Source: DASVLX01 sp035552275
GTDB lineage: Bacteria; Actinomycetota; Actinomycetes; Mycobacteriales; Pseudonocardiaceae
DNA: 64,000 bases
Direction: 5' to 3'
Assembly: GCA_035552275.1 (NCBI GenBank)
Contig: DASZLR010000141.1
Span: 1-64,000 of the forward strand
The position numbers were made by a program, and so were the translations under genes. The notes beneath the pieces were generated by a model. The model searched no databases, had not been told where the DNA came from, and saw nothing but the letters and a program-made list of their open reading frames with translations. Below are positions 26,021 to 37,200 of this stretch, one piece after another. The number at the start of each line of letters is the position of its first letter. Within the stretch, counting starts at the first letter, position 1.

Positions 26021-27081
26021 TGGGCCGGAAGCTGAAGGTTCCCGCGCTCGCCGCGCTACTGGCCGCGTTCGGCCTGGTGATGTCCGGCTGCGGGTTCTCG
26101 CTGTACAACGTGCCGCTGCCCGGCGGCGCCGATCTCGGCAACCACCCGTACCAGGTCACCGCGCAGTTCCAGGACGTGCTCGACCTCGTGCCGCAGGCCG
26201 CGGTCAAGGTCAACGACGTCGCGGTCGGCAAGGTCGAGTCGATCAACCTGCCGCCCAACGGCTGGATCGCCAACGTCGTCATGCAGGTCAACGGCGACGT
26301 CAAGCTGCCGGCCAACGCCAGCGCCTGGCTGGAGCAGTCCAGCCTGCTCGGCGAGAAGTACGTCTCGCTGGTCGGGCCCACCGACGGCAGCGCCGCCGGC
26401 ACGCTGTCCAACAACGCGGTCATTCCGGTGGAGCGGACCAATCGCAACCCGGAGGTCGAAGAGGTCCTCGGCGCGCTGTCGCTGCTGCTCAACGGCGGCG
26501 GCATCGACCAGATCCACACCATCGACCTGCAGCTCAACGACGCGTTCGCCGGCAACGAGGGGGCGATCCGCTCGGAACTGTCCGGCCTGACCACCTTCAT
26601 CGCCAACGCGGACGCGCACAAGCAGGACATCGCCAACGCCATCGACGGCGTCAACCGGCTGTCCGGCACGCTGGCCGCCCGGGACCAGCAGATCGGCGCC
26701 ACTTTGGACAGTGTGCCGGCCGGTCTGCAGATCCTGGCCCAGCAGCGCGGCGAGCTGGTCACCATGCTCAACGCGCTGAACAACCTGTCCGGGGTCGCGG
26801 TGAACACGATCAACCAGAGCAAGGACGACATGGTCGCCGACTTCAACGCGCTCGCGCCGACGCTGCGCCAGTTGGCGGCGGCCGGGGCGGCGCTGCCGCA
26901 GTCGTTGCAGGTCCTGCTGACCTACCCGTTCACCGACGCGGTGACCGGTGACATCCGGGGCGACTACCTGAACGCCTTCGCCACCCTGACCGGCGACGGC
27001 TCGACGGTGATCCCGGCGTCGGCGAGCGGATCGAACATCTCCGGCTCGCCGCTGGTGTCGACCGACCAGGGGGGCAACTGA
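26020..27081 (+). CDS. mceE: Mce family lipoprotein E (LprK-like)
   Basis: 353 aa from ATG 26020 (one-base overlap with mceD). Unlike the other subunits it has a lipoprotein signal: a basic start, a hydrophobic stretch and Cys24 in VMSGC. The MCE domain follows (YQVTAQFQDVLDLVPQAAVKVNDVAVGKVESI ... LEQSSLLGEKYVSLVGP). The helical part carries LNNLSGVAVNTINQSKDDM. In the mycobacterial operons this fifth subunit is also the lipoprotein, so gene order is conserved. The stop overlaps mceF. Confidence 0.9.
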   Translation: MGRKLKVPALAALLAAFGLVMSGCGFSLYNVPLPGGADLGNHPYQVTAQFQDVLDLVPQAAVKVNDVAVGKVESINLPPNGWIANVVMQVNGDVKLPANASAWLEQSSLLGEKYVSLVGPTDGSAAGTLSNNAVIPVERTNRNPEVEEVLGALSLLLNGGGIDQIHTIDLQLNDAFAGNEGAIRSELSGLTTFIANADAHKQDIANAIDGVNRLSGTLAARDQQIGATLDSVPAGLQILAQQRGELVTMLNALNNLSGVAVNTINQSKDDMVADFNALAPTLRQLAAAGAALPQSLQVLLTYPFTDAVTGDIRGDYLNAFATLTGDGSTVIPASASGSNISGSPLVSTDQGGN

Positions 27082-28250
27082 TGCTGACCCGCGGCACGAA
27101 GCTCAGGGTGCTGGCCTTCCTGGTGGTCGGCCTCACCGTGATCGTCTACTTGGGACTGACCTACGCGAACCTGGGCCGGCTGGTCGGGTTGGCCGGCTAC
27201 TACGTGGTCAAAATGGACGTTCCGCAGGGCGGCGGCATCTACAGCGACGCCGACGTCACCTACCGGGGCGTCTCGGTCGGCCGAGTCGGCGCGATCAACC
27301 TGACCGCCACCGGCGTCGAGATCGAGCTGGACATCAACAACTCCGCGCCGCAGATCCCCAGCGACCTGAGCGCGGCGGTGGCCGACCGGTCCGCGGTCGG
27401 CGAGCAGTACGTGGACCTCAAGCCCAACTCGAACTCCGGCCCCTACCTCGCCTCGGGCTCGGTGATCGGCGGCGACCAGACCACCATTCCGCCGGGCGTC
27501 GACGGCCTGCTCACCAACCTCAACACGCTCACCGCCTCGGTGCCCACCCAGGCGCTGCAGACGGTGATCAACGAGCTGTACAACGCGACGAACGGGCAGG
27601 GTCCGAACCTGCAGAACCTGTTGGACACCAGCAGCCAGTTCGTCCAGGCCGCGGTGCAGAATCTGCCGCAGGGCATCCAGCTCATCCAGACCAGCCAGCA
27701 GGTGCTGACCACGCAGATCGCCGAGACCAACGCGCTGACCCAGTTCAGCGCCAACGCGGCGCTGATCAACCAGCAGCTGGTGCAGTCCGACGGCGACATC
27801 CGGAAGCTGATCGGCGCGGTCCCGGGCCTGGACGACGCGTTGATCAGCATCCTCAAGGACACCAATCCGCAGTTGAGTGTGCTGATCGCCAACCTGCTCA
27901 CCACATCGGAGGTCACCGTCACCCGGCAGCCGGGTATGCGGACCTTGTTGTCCGATCTGCCTAATGCGGTGTCCGTCGGTTCGGCGATTGTGCGTAACGG
28001 GCAGGCGAATTTCGGTATTGAGCTGACGTTCTTCAATCCGCTGCCGTGCACCGCCGGCTATGGCGGCACGCCGTATCGCAACGGACTGGACACCTCGCCG
28101 GGCGCGCCGCTGAACACGGGCGCGGCGTGCACCTCGCCGCCACCGGGCGGTGAAGTGCGCGGATCGGCGAACGCTCCGTCCAGCGGGGTGCCGGCGCCGG
28201 CTCAGCCCGGCTCGGTCACGTTGAGTAGCCTGCTCGGACTGCCGAACTGA
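27081..28250 (+). CDS. mceF: Mce family protein F
   Basis: A 389-aa last subunit. Anchor (LRVLAFLVVGLTVIVYLGLTY), MCE domain (VKMDVPQGGGIYSDADVTYRGVSVGRVGAI ... VADRSAVGEQYVDLKP), a helical region, and a Pro-rich C-terminal segment with paired cysteines (LPCTAGYGGTPY and GAACTSPPPGG). It ends the operon; 16 bp later a 12-bp inverted repeat begins. No mam genes follow the operon, unlike many mycobacterial mce loci. Confidence 0.9.
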   Translation: MLTRGTKLRVLAFLVVGLTVIVYLGLTYANLGRLVGLAGYYVVKMDVPQGGGIYSDADVTYRGVSVGRVGAINLTATGVEIELDINNSAPQIPSDLSAAVADRSAVGEQYVDLKPNSNSGPYLASGSVIGGDQTTIPPGVDGLLTNLNTLTASVPTQALQTVINELYNATNGQGPNLQNLLDTSSQFVQAAVQNLPQGIQLIQTSQQVLTTQIAETNALTQFSANAALINQQLVQSDGDIRKLIGAVPGLDDALISILKDTNPQLSVLIANLLTTSEVTVTRQPGMRTLLSDLPNAVSVGSAIVRNGQANFGIELTFFNPLPCTAGYGGTPYRNGLDTSPGAPLNTGAACTSPPPGGEVRGSANAPSSGVPAPAQPGSVTLSSLLGLPN

Positions 28251-28265
28251 ACCGGCGAACCGAAC

Positions 28266-28313
28266 TATCATTCGCGCACATTGTTTTGTCTCGAAATTCG
28301 CGCGCGAATGATA
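28266..28313. terminator. Long inverted repeat behind the mce operon
   Basis: Perfect 12-bp arms (TATCATTCGCGC and its complement) around a 24-base AT-richer loop; no T tract. It probably ends the mce transcript, though an operator for the downstream lipase is possible. Confidence 0.5.
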
Positions 28314-28324
28314 ATCGGAGATGC

Positions 28325-28353
28325 TTCACGATGACGACCTAAAATGCTAATAT
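28325..28353 (+). promoter_or_regulatory. Possible promoter of the secreted lipase
   Basis: TTCACG, 17 bases, TAATAT, about 85 bp before the chosen start, in an AT-richer stretch. Confidence 0.45.
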
Positions 28354-28438
28354 TCGGCACGACCAGCTAATGGTTTGCGCGAAATAAATGAGGAGCAACC
28401 GACGGACGATGGGGTCCGTCACGTCAGCGGAGGTCGAC

Positions 28439-29728
28439 GTGCCCAATCTGTTCAGCCGTTCGAGTCGTGGCCGCGCGAGGGTGGTGTGGTCGCTGGCCGT
28501 GGTGCTCGCCATCGGCGCCGCGGTCGGGCTGGTGTCGGCCAGCACGAGCTCGGCGGCTTCGCCGTCGACGCCGGCCATCGCCGCCGCGTCCACGACGAGC
28601 ATCCCGCCCGGACCGACCGACGACAGCTTCTACACCCCGCCCTCGCCGCTGCCGACCGGCAACCCCGGCGACATCATCCGGTGGCGCCCGGCCACGGCTG
28701 GTCCGACGAGCTTCCAGGGCACGGTCAACGCCTGGAACGTGATGTACCTGTCCACCGACGCGAACGGCAAGCCGGACGCGGTCACCGGCACCGTCCTCAC
28801 GCCCAAGAACGGCACGCCCGCGTCCGAGCCGATCATCGGCTTCGCGCCCGGCACCCAGGGCATGGCGTTCCAGTGCGCTCCGTCGAAGTACCTGGCCAGG
28901 GACGGCTTCTACGAGCAGCCGGCGCTGGACGACTTCATCAACAACGGCTACGCGGTCGCCATCACCGACTACGAGGGCTACCAGCAGACGCCCAAGGCCA
29001 CCTACATCACCGGCAAGTCCGAGGGCCCGGCGCTGATCGACGCGGTGCGCGCGGCGCAGAACCTCAGCCAGGCCAGCCTGTCCGCCACGGCCAAGGTCAT
29101 CTTCCGCGGCTACTCGCAGGGCGGCGGCGCGGCGATGTGGGCCGGCCAGCTGCAGCCGACCTACGCGCCCCAGCTGAACCTGGTCGGCGTGGCCGGCGGC
29201 GGCGTGCCGGCCGACCTGGTGTCGGTCTCGCTGGCGCTGAACAACGCCAAGGGCTTCGGCTTCCTGATGGCCGCGCTGATCGGTCTGGACAACGCCTACA
29301 ACCTGGGCCTGAACAACGACCTCAACTCGGCCGGGCAGGCGGCGGTCAAGGAGCTGACCACCAACGACTGCCTGTACGAGCTGATCACCAACTTCGCCGG
29401 CAAGAACATCAACACCTACTTCAGCACGAACCCGCTGGGCAGCGCGGCGTTCTCCACCGCCTACTCGACGAACAAGCTGGGCAGCACGCCGCCCAAGGTG
29501 CCGGTCTACGACTACGGCGGCACCAACGACCAGTTCGTCGCCTACCCGCAGCAGCTGACCCTGGCGCACACCTACTGCTCCGCGGGCGTGAACCTGACCT
29601 GGAAGGACTATCCGTCCGACCACATCGGCCTGATCTACAACGGCAACGCGGACGCGCTGGCCTGGATCAAGGGCGTGCTGGCCGGCCAGACACCGGCGTC
29701 CAACTGCTCGTCCCTGCCCACCTCCTGA
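28439..29728 (+). CDS. Secreted lipase (LIP family)
   Basis: GTG 28439 is preferred because GGAGG lies 5 bases before it; ATG 28388 has no such site. This gives 429 aa with an N-terminal signal peptide (VVWSLAVVLAIGAAVGLVSA). The secretory-lipase family (PF03583) is recognised from the YLSTDANGKPDAVTGTVL, IGFAPGTQG, VAITDYEGY and nucleophile GYSQGGGAA (Ser226) blocks, with DYGGTNDQFV probably giving the acid and SDHIG the His. Such enzymes hydrolyse acylglycerols or other esters outside the cell. It follows the lipid importer on the same strand but has its own promoter-like sequence and terminator, so it likely supplies Mce with fatty acids only indirectly. Confidence 0.85.
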   Translation: MPNLFSRSSRGRARVVWSLAVVLAIGAAVGLVSASTSSAASPSTPAIAAASTTSIPPGPTDDSFYTPPSPLPTGNPGDIIRWRPATAGPTSFQGTVNAWNVMYLSTDANGKPDAVTGTVLTPKNGTPASEPIIGFAPGTQGMAFQCAPSKYLARDGFYEQPALDDFINNGYAVAITDYEGYQQTPKATYITGKSEGPALIDAVRAAQNLSQASLSATAKVIFRGYSQGGGAAMWAGQLQPTYAPQLNLVGVAGGGVPADLVSVSLALNNAKGFGFLMAALIGLDNAYNLGLNNDLNSAGQAAVKELTTNDCLYELITNFAGKNINTYFSTNPLGSAAFSTAYSTNKLGSTPPKVPVYDYGGTNDQFVAYPQQLTLAHTYCSAGVNLTWKDYPSDHIGLIYNGNADALAWIKGVLAGQTPASNCSSLPTS

Positions 29729-29789
29729 CCCCGGGCGCCTCCTGATGGGGGATACCCCGCGTAGCCCAACCGGGTGAGGATCGACTACT

Positions 29790-29829
29790 GTGTGGCCGGC
29801 TTCGGCATCGTCGCCGAAGCCGGCCACAC
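29790..29829 (+). terminator. Hairpin terminator behind the lipase
   Basis: A 17-bp perfect stem (29790-29806 and 29813-29829) with a 6-base loop. Confidence 0.8.
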
Positions 29830-30364
29830 CTGTCTCGCAGACCCATTCGCGGCGATTTCCGACGCTGTCGAGCGCGCTGTCCGGGCGCATGTGTGACCTT
29901 CCCCGAGCCCGTTCGCGGCCAGTTCGCGCGCCGTTGTGGACGGCCTTCGTGATATTGCGCTGCCTGCATTGTGCGCGGCATTTCCGTACTCGTAGGTAAC
30001 TTTCTGAAACTGATCGTTAACGCGGAGTTTCGCCGCCTGTTCAGGATCGGCTCTGGCCTGCGCGAACCCCGCACGGTGGGATGTTTTGTCACGGGGTTGT
30101 CAAGCATTTGGGTGGGACTTGGCACCGTCCAACAGCCGGTCGCCGTTTGGCCTGTTAGGCCGGCCACAAGGCAGCCGGCGGCCGGCACTCATCCGTGGAT
30201 AGCCAGCTCAGCCGCTACGCTCTTCCACATACCAACTTCACCCGTCTGGCTTGACTACGAGTGACGGCTTGACATACGGTCACTCACCGGATACGTCCAG
30301 CCTGCCACAATTCTCCGCCGTTGCCCCGGCAATGCAGCGTGGCACTGTCCCAGCCGGAGGGTTC
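29830..30364 (+). other. Upstream region of the PKS operon
   Basis: A 535-bp gene-free region. It holds TTTTGTCA and TTGTCAAGCA elements near 30085-30106, similar to sequence at 43879-43902 before the desaturase operon, and the promoter described separately. Confidence 0.5.
30259..30297 (+). promoter_or_regulatory. Promoter and operator-like repeat of the SDR-PKS operon
   Basis: TTGACA (30269-30274), 17 bases, TACGTC (30292-30297). The -35 lies between perfect 7-bp arms GAGTGAC (30259-30265) and GTCACTC (30279-30285), and GGCTTGAC occurs twice in tandem, so a repressor or activator site is likely. Confidence 0.5.
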
Positions 30365-31195
30365 ATGAGAATAGAAGGTAAGTCAGTTCTCATCACCGGC
30401 GCTGGTCATGGAATTGGCGCCGCGCTCGCCCTGCGGCTGGCCGCCGAGAAGCCCCGCGGGATTGTCGTTTCGGACATCGACGAGCCGGCCGCCAAGGAGG
30501 TCGCCGAGCTGGTCTGCCAGCAGGGCGTGCCGGGCGTCGGAGTACGCGCGGACGTGTCATCGGCCGACGAGGTGACCGAACTCATCGCCACTACGGAGCG
30601 TGAGATCGGCCCGCTGGACGTGATCTGCTCCAACGCCGGGATCTCGACCGCCAAGGGCCTGTTCGCCACCCCCGCCGACTGGGAGCGCGCCTGGGGCGTG
30701 AACGTCGCCGCGCACATCCATCTCGCCCAGGCGGCGCTGCCCGGCATGGTGCGCCGGAAGGAGGGCTACTTCCTGATCACCGCGTCCGCCGTCGGTCTGC
30801 TCGGCCTCCAGGGCGACGCGCCCTATTCGGTGAGCAAGCACGCGGCCGTCGGCTTCGCCGAGTGGCTGGCCTTCACCTACCGGCCGCGCGGCATCCGGGT
30901 CAGCGCGCTCTGCCCGCTGGGCGTCCGCACCGGGCTGCTGATGCCGGCGGTGGAGAGCGGCCACGCCGCCGGCGCCGCGATCGCCGACGCCGGCCGGATC
31001 ATGGAACCGGCCGAGGTGGCCGAGGTGGTTGTCCAGGGTTTCGCCGACGAACGGTTCCTGATTCTGCCGCACCCTGAGGTCGCCGAGATGCACGCACGTA
31101 AAGTGGCCGACCCCGACGCCTGGATCGCCGAACAGGCGGCGGCGGGCAGTCGGCACAGTCGGCAGAGCCGGCAGAGTTTGCGCGACCGGCGCTGA
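30365..31195 (+). CDS. Short-chain dehydrogenase/reductase
   Basis: 276 aa from ATG 30365, which has GGAGG 5 bases upstream; the longer frame reads into the promoter. Classical SDR: TGAGHGIG (11-18) for NAD(P) binding, CSNAG, TASA with the catalytic Ser, and Tyr154/Lys158 in YSVSK. The C-terminal end is Arg/Gln/Ser-rich and contains SRHSRQSRQSL. It is the first gene of the operon with the PKS; 53 bp separate them. A role as ketoreductase or alcohol dehydrogenase acting on the acyl product is an inference from position. Confidence 0.85.
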   Translation: MRIEGKSVLITGAGHGIGAALALRLAAEKPRGIVVSDIDEPAAKEVAELVCQQGVPGVGVRADVSSADEVTELIATTEREIGPLDVICSNAGISTAKGLFATPADWERAWGVNVAAHIHLAQAALPGMVRRKEGYFLITASAVGLLGLQGDAPYSVSKHAAVGFAEWLAFTYRPRGIRVSALCPLGVRTGLLMPAVESGHAAGAAIADAGRIMEPAEVAEVVVQGFADERFLILPHPEVAEMHARKVADPDAWIAEQAAAGSRHSRQSRQSLRDRR

Positions 31196-31248
31196 CTCGC
31201 GGCCGTGCCCAAGCCGACCAGACCCGAGATCGATCGAAGTGAGGACCG

Positions 31249-34200
31249 ATGAGTGCACGTCCCCAGGGGGCAGACCTGGTCATCGGCATCACCCCATTGG
31301 GTGAGCCGAGTGCCCGGCTCTGCGCGGCCGTGGACGGGGCCGGCGGAATCGGTGTGCTCGATCTCGGCGCGGGCGACCGGCGGGCCCGCGAGGAGCTCGC
31401 GCTGGCGCTGCGCTGGTCGGCCGGCCCGATCGCGGTCCGGGTGGCCCGAGGCTGCGCGCTGCGGCACGCCGACCTGCGCGAGCTGCTGGGCGCGGACGCG
31501 GACCGGATCGACACCGTCGTGCTCGGCTGGCATGCACCCTGGCAGGTACGCGAGCTGCCCGGCCGGGTGCTGGTCGAGGTCACCTCGCGGGCCGAGGCGG
31601 TCCGCGCGGTCCGCGCCGGCGCGCACGGCCTGATCGCCCGGGGCAGCGAGGCCGGCGGCCGGGTCGGCGAGCTCAGCTCGTTCGTGCTGGCCCAGCACCT
31701 GCTCACCGATCCCGAGCTGCGCGAGACGCCGGTGTGGCTGGCCGGCGGCATCGGCCCGCACACCGCCGCCGCCGCGGTGATCGGCGGAGCCGCCGGGGTC
31801 GTGCTGGACACCCAGCTCGCGCTGCTGGCCGAATCCGACCTGCGGCCCGAGGTCGCCGCCGCGCTGGCCGCCAGCGACGGCTCGGACACCGCCATCGTGC
31901 ACGGCCACCGGGTGCTGGCCACCCAGGGCGGTCCGCGCGGGAACGCCGCCGCCGATCTCGCGTCGGTGCCGATGACCGACGTCGAGATGGCCGACCTGAT
32001 CGGCGGCCGGGACCTGGCCACCCGGCTGCTGCCGGTCGGCCAGGACGCCTTCCTGGCCACCCGGTTCGCCGAGGAGTTCGGCACCGCCGCCCGCGCGGTG
32101 CGATCGCTGCGCCGGTCGATCACCGACGCGCTGGCCGCCGACGAGCACCCGGTGCTCGCGCCCGGCTCGGCGCTGGCCCGCGCGCTGGGCACCGACCTGC
32201 CGGTCGCGCAGGGGCCGATGACCAGGGTCAGCGACCTGGCCGGCTTCGCGGCGGCCGTCGCCGAGCAGGGGGCACTGCCGTTCGTCGCGCTCGCGCTGGC
32301 CACCGGCGAGCAGACCCGGAAACTCTTGGCGGAGACCCGAGCCACGCTCGGCGCCAGACCATGGGGTGTCGGCGTGCTCGGCTTCGCGTCCGAGGACATC
32401 CGCAAGGCCCAGCTGGAGGTGATCCGCGAGCTGCGGCCCAGCGTCGCGCTCATCGCCGGCGGCAACCCGGCCCAGGCCGCCGCGCTGGAGTCGGTGGGCA
32501 TCTCCACCTTCATCCACGTCGCCTCGCCCAACCTGCTGCGCCAGTTCCTGGACGCCGGCGCGCGGAAGTTCGTCTTCGAGGGCGCCGAATGCGGCGGGCA
32601 CGTCGGCCCACGGTCCAGCTTCGCGCTGTGGGAGTGCCAGCTGGGCGTGCTCGCCGAGCACCTGGACGACGGCCGGCCCGCCGACGGTCTGCAGGTGTTG
32701 TTCGCCGGCGGCATCCACGACGAGCGGTCCGCGGCCATGGTCGCGGCCGCCGCCGAGCCGCTGTCCCGGCGTGGCGCGTCGATCGGCGTGCTGATGGGCA
32801 CCGGCTACCTGTTCACCGAGGAGGCCGTCGCGCACGGCGCGGTGCAACCGCTGTTCCAGCGGCAGGTGCTGGCCGCCGACGGCACCGCGCTGCTGGAGAC
32901 CGCGCCCGGCCACGCCACCCGCTGCCTGCCCTCGCCGTTCGTGGACACCTTCCAGTCGATCAGCGCTGAACTGGCCGAGCAGGGCGTGCCGAAGCGCGAC
33001 GCCTGGGAGAAGCTTGAGCAGCTCAACGTCGGTCGACTGCGCATCGCCAGCAAGGGCATCCGGCGCGAGGGCGCCGAGCTGATCGAGGTCGGCGAGGACG
33101 ACCAACTCGCCGAGGGCATGTTCATGGCCGGCCAGGTGGTGGCGCTGCGCTCCCAGGTGACCACCGTGGCCAAGCTGCACGAGGACGTCACCAGCGGCGC
33201 CGAGCGGTTCCGCGCGGAGCGGATCACCGCGCTGCGGGCCGAACTGGGGCTGACGCGGCCTCAAGATGAAGACCGCGCTGAGCAACCAGCCCCGGTGGAC
33301 GTGGCGATCATCGGCATGGCCTGTGTCTATCCCGGTGCGCCGGATCTGGCCAGCTTCTGGGCCAACATCATCGGCAAGGTGGACTCGATCACCGAGGTGC
33401 CCGCGGACCGCTGGGACACCGACATCTACTACTCCGCCGAGGGCGCCAAGGGCGGCAACAAAGCGGCCGGCGAACGCAGTCGGTCGAAGTGGGGCGGCTT
33501 CCTGGACCAGATCCCGTTCGACGCGCTGCGCTACGGCGTCCCGCCGTCCACGCTGACCGCGATCGAGCCGGTTCAGCTGCTGGCGCTGGAGATCGCGCAC
33601 CGCGCGCTGGTCGACTCGGGCTACGCCGATCGCGACGACTTCGACCGGGAGCGGGTCGGCGTGGTGTTCGGCGCCGAGGCCGGCAGCGATCTGCTCAACA
33701 CCGGCACCATGCGGATGATGCTGCCGTCCTACCTGGGATCCCTGCCCAAGGAACTGGACGAGCAGCTGCCGAAGGTCACCGAGGACACCTTCGCCGGCCA
33801 ACTGTCCAATGTGATCTCCGGCCGGATCGCCAACCGGCTGGACTTCGGCGGCGCCAGCTACTCCGTCGACGCCGCCTGCGGATCCTCGCTGGCCGCGCTG
33901 GACTCGGCCTGCAAGGACCTGGTCTCCGGGCACGCCGACATGGTCATGTGCGGCGGCGCCGACCTGCACAACGCGGCCAACGACTTCCTGCTGTTCTCCT
34001 CGGTCGGCGCGCTGTCGCCGACCGGCAAGTGCCGGACCTTCGACTCCGCCGCCGACGGCATCGCGCTCGGCGAGGGCGTGGCCTGCGTGGTGCTCAAGCG
34101 GCTGGCCGACGCCGAACGCGACGGCGACCGGATCTACGGCGTCATCGAGGGCGTCGGCAGCGGCAGCGACGGCCGGTCGCTGGGCCTCACCGCGCCGCGC

Positions 34201-37200
34201 CCGGAGGGCCAGCGCCGCGCGTTGGAGCGGGCCTACCAGCGGGCCGGCATCTCGCCGGCCGAGGTCGGGCTGATCGAGGCGCACGGCACCGGCACCGTCG
34301 TCGGCGACCGCACCGAACTGTCCACTTTGGAAGCTGTGTTCGGCGAGGCGGACGTGCCGGCCGGCAGCTGCGTGGTCGGCTCGGTGAAATCGCAGATCGG
34401 ACACACCAAGTGCGCCGCCGGGATGGCCGGGCTGATCAAGGCGGCGATGGCCGTGCACACCGGGGTCAAGCCGCCGACGCTGCACGTCGACCGGCCCAAC
34501 CCGGCCTGGCAGGCCGACACCAGCCCGTTCGCCTTCCACAGCGACCCGGCGCCGTGGCTGGTCCCGCCGGCGCAGCGGATCGCCGGGGTGAGCGCGTTCG
34601 GCTTCGGCGGCACCAACTTCCACGCGGTGCTGCGCGGCCACCGGTCCGCCGAGCTGACCCGGCACGGCCTGGCGCAGTGGCCGGTCGAGCTGTTCACCTT
34701 CCGCGGCGTGGACCAGGCGAGCGCCGTCCGCGAGGTGGAGTGGCTGCGCGACCTGACCGCGGTCAACGACGCGCACGGCCGGCCGTGGACGCTGCGCGAC
34801 CTGGCCCGCAGCACCGCGCTGCGCGCCGACCGGGGCCGGGCCGCCGTGCGGATCGCCTTGGTGGCCACCGATCTGGACAACCTCGCCGAGCTGCTGTCCG
34901 CCGCGCCGACCAGCACCGGCGACCCGGCTCGGGGCCTGTTCGTGGCAGGCGAATCGGCCGAACCCGGCAAGCTGGCCGTGCTGTTCCCCGGCCAGGGCAG
35001 CCAGAAGCCGGGGATGCTCGCCGAACTGTTCGTCGCCTTCCCGGAGATCCGCCGGCACGCCCGGTCCACTGCGGACCGAGCCGAGATCACCGCCGCGATG
35101 TTCCCGCCGGCCGTCTTCGACGCCGACGCCCGCCGCGCCGCCGAGGACCGGCTGCGGGACACCGCGATCGCGCAGCCGGCACTGGGCATCGCCGGTCTCG
35201 CGGTGCACCACCTGCTGGGCCGGCTCGGGGTGACGCCGGACCTGGTGGCCGGGCACAGCTACGGCGAGTTGGTCGCGTTGGCCGCCGCCGGCGCGATCGA
35301 CCCGGACACCCTGCTGGATCTGAGCGCCGCCCGTGCGAAGTCCATTCTGGACAGTGTGGACAGCGCTGGTGGCGACCCGGGCGCGATGGCCGCGGTCGCC
35401 GCCGGGCCGGCTGAAGTGGCCCGGATTCTCGCCGAGGCCGGGTTGGCCGACGAAGTCGTGCCGGCCAACCAGAACAGTCCCCGGCAGACCGTCATCGCCG
35501 GCCCGACCGACCGGCTCGACATCGCGCTGGACGCGCTGCGGGCCGCCGGACTGGCCGGCAAGAAACTGCCGGTGGCGTGCGCGTTCCACAGCCCGGTGGT
35601 CGGCGGCGCGGGGGAGCGGTTCGCCGCCGTGCTCGCCGAGCAGGAGATCGCCGCGCCGGAGATTCCGGTGTGGGCCAACCGAACCGCCGCCGTCTACCGG
35701 GCCGAACCGGCCGCCGTGCGGGCCGAACTGGCCGCGCAGATCGGCGCGCCGGTGCGGTTCGTGGACCAGATCGAGGCGATGCACGCCGACGGCGCCCGGA
35801 TCTTCCTGGAGGCCGGTCCCGGACGGGTGCTCGGCGGCCTGGTCGACGCCATCCTCGGCGACCGCCCGCACACCACGGTCAGCTGTGACGGGGGGCTGCG
35901 CGGTTTCCTCACCGCCGTCGCCCGGCTCGCCGTGGCCGGAGTCGATCTGCGCACCGGCTGGCTCACCACCGGCCGGGACGCCACCGACGTCAGCCGCGCC
36001 ACCCCGTCCCGACGGCCGGGCTGGACCGTCGACGGCCAGACCGTGCGCACCGCGGACGGCAACTACCTGCCCGGCGGTCTCGCGCCGGCTCGACGTGTGG
36101 AGGTGACGATGCCGGGCAGTTCGGTTCCCGCCGGCCAGTCGAGCGGACAGTCCGGGCCGGCGCCGTCCGAGCGCGAGGCGCTGATCGCCGAGTACCTGCG
36201 GGCCAGCCGTGAGATGGTGGCGGCGCAGCGGGACGTGATGCTCAGCTTCCTCGGCGCGGCGCCCAACCCGGCCGCCCCGGCGCCGCTGCCGGCGGCGCGG
36301 CCCGAACCGCTGCCGACCCAGGTCGCGCCGTCCACACCGGACACCCAGGCCACGCGGCCGACCCCGCCCACACCGGCGCCGACAGCTCCCGAACCGGCCC
36401 GAACACCGACGCCCGATCCCGAACCTGTCGACGCGATGTCGATGGTGGTCGGGCTGATCGCGGAGCGGACCGGCTACCCGGCCGAGATGATCGAGCCCGA
36501 TCTCGACCTGGAAGCCGACCTGTCCGTCGACTCGATCAAACGCACCGAGATCGCCGGGGAACTGGCGAGCCGGCTTGGACTGGACGGCGCCGACGAGCGG
36601 TTCGACGACCTGGTCCGGATGCGCACCACCCAGGCGATGGCCGACTGGATCGACACGCTGGCCGGCGGCGCGCCCGCCGAATCCGCGGCGCCGGCCGAAC
36701 CGCCCGGCGAGTCCACTGTGGTCGTTGAACCGGTGCCCGCGCCGGCCGGCGTCGCCGGTGGCCCGGACCTGACCGGCGAGCCGCCGCAGCGGTTCGTCTG
36801 GCGGTTGGCCGAAGCCGACGGCACGCCCGGCGATCCGGCGGTCTTCACCGGCTCCCGGATCGTGCTGGCCGGCGGCGAACCCACCGTCGTGGAGGCGCTG
36901 TCCTCACTGCTGCGCGCGCACGGCGCCCGGGTGACCGCGATCAGCGCGGCCAGCGGGCGCGCCGAGATCGCCGGCCCGGTGGACGGCCTGGTGTTCCTGG
37001 ACGCCCTGTGCGCTGCGGACGAACCGGTGCTGCCGGCCGCGTTCGGCCTGTTCCGCGCGGCGCTGCGGCACCAGCCGCGCTGGCTGCTCGCGGTCGCGCC
37101 CAGTACCGACGGCCGGCCCGAGTCGAGCTCGGCGGGGCTGCGCGGGCTGTTCCGCAGCATGGCGCTGGAATATCCGGACTCGATGGTCCGGCTGCTGGAG

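Noticed and set aside
30877..35871. A 1664-aa open frame on the minus strand opposite the PKS
   Set aside because: It is a GC-rich shadow of the plus-strand PKS: His/Arg/Gly-rich composition, no domain motif, no ribosome site. The same holds for long frames at 38231-39823, 39351-41054 and 61110-61880.
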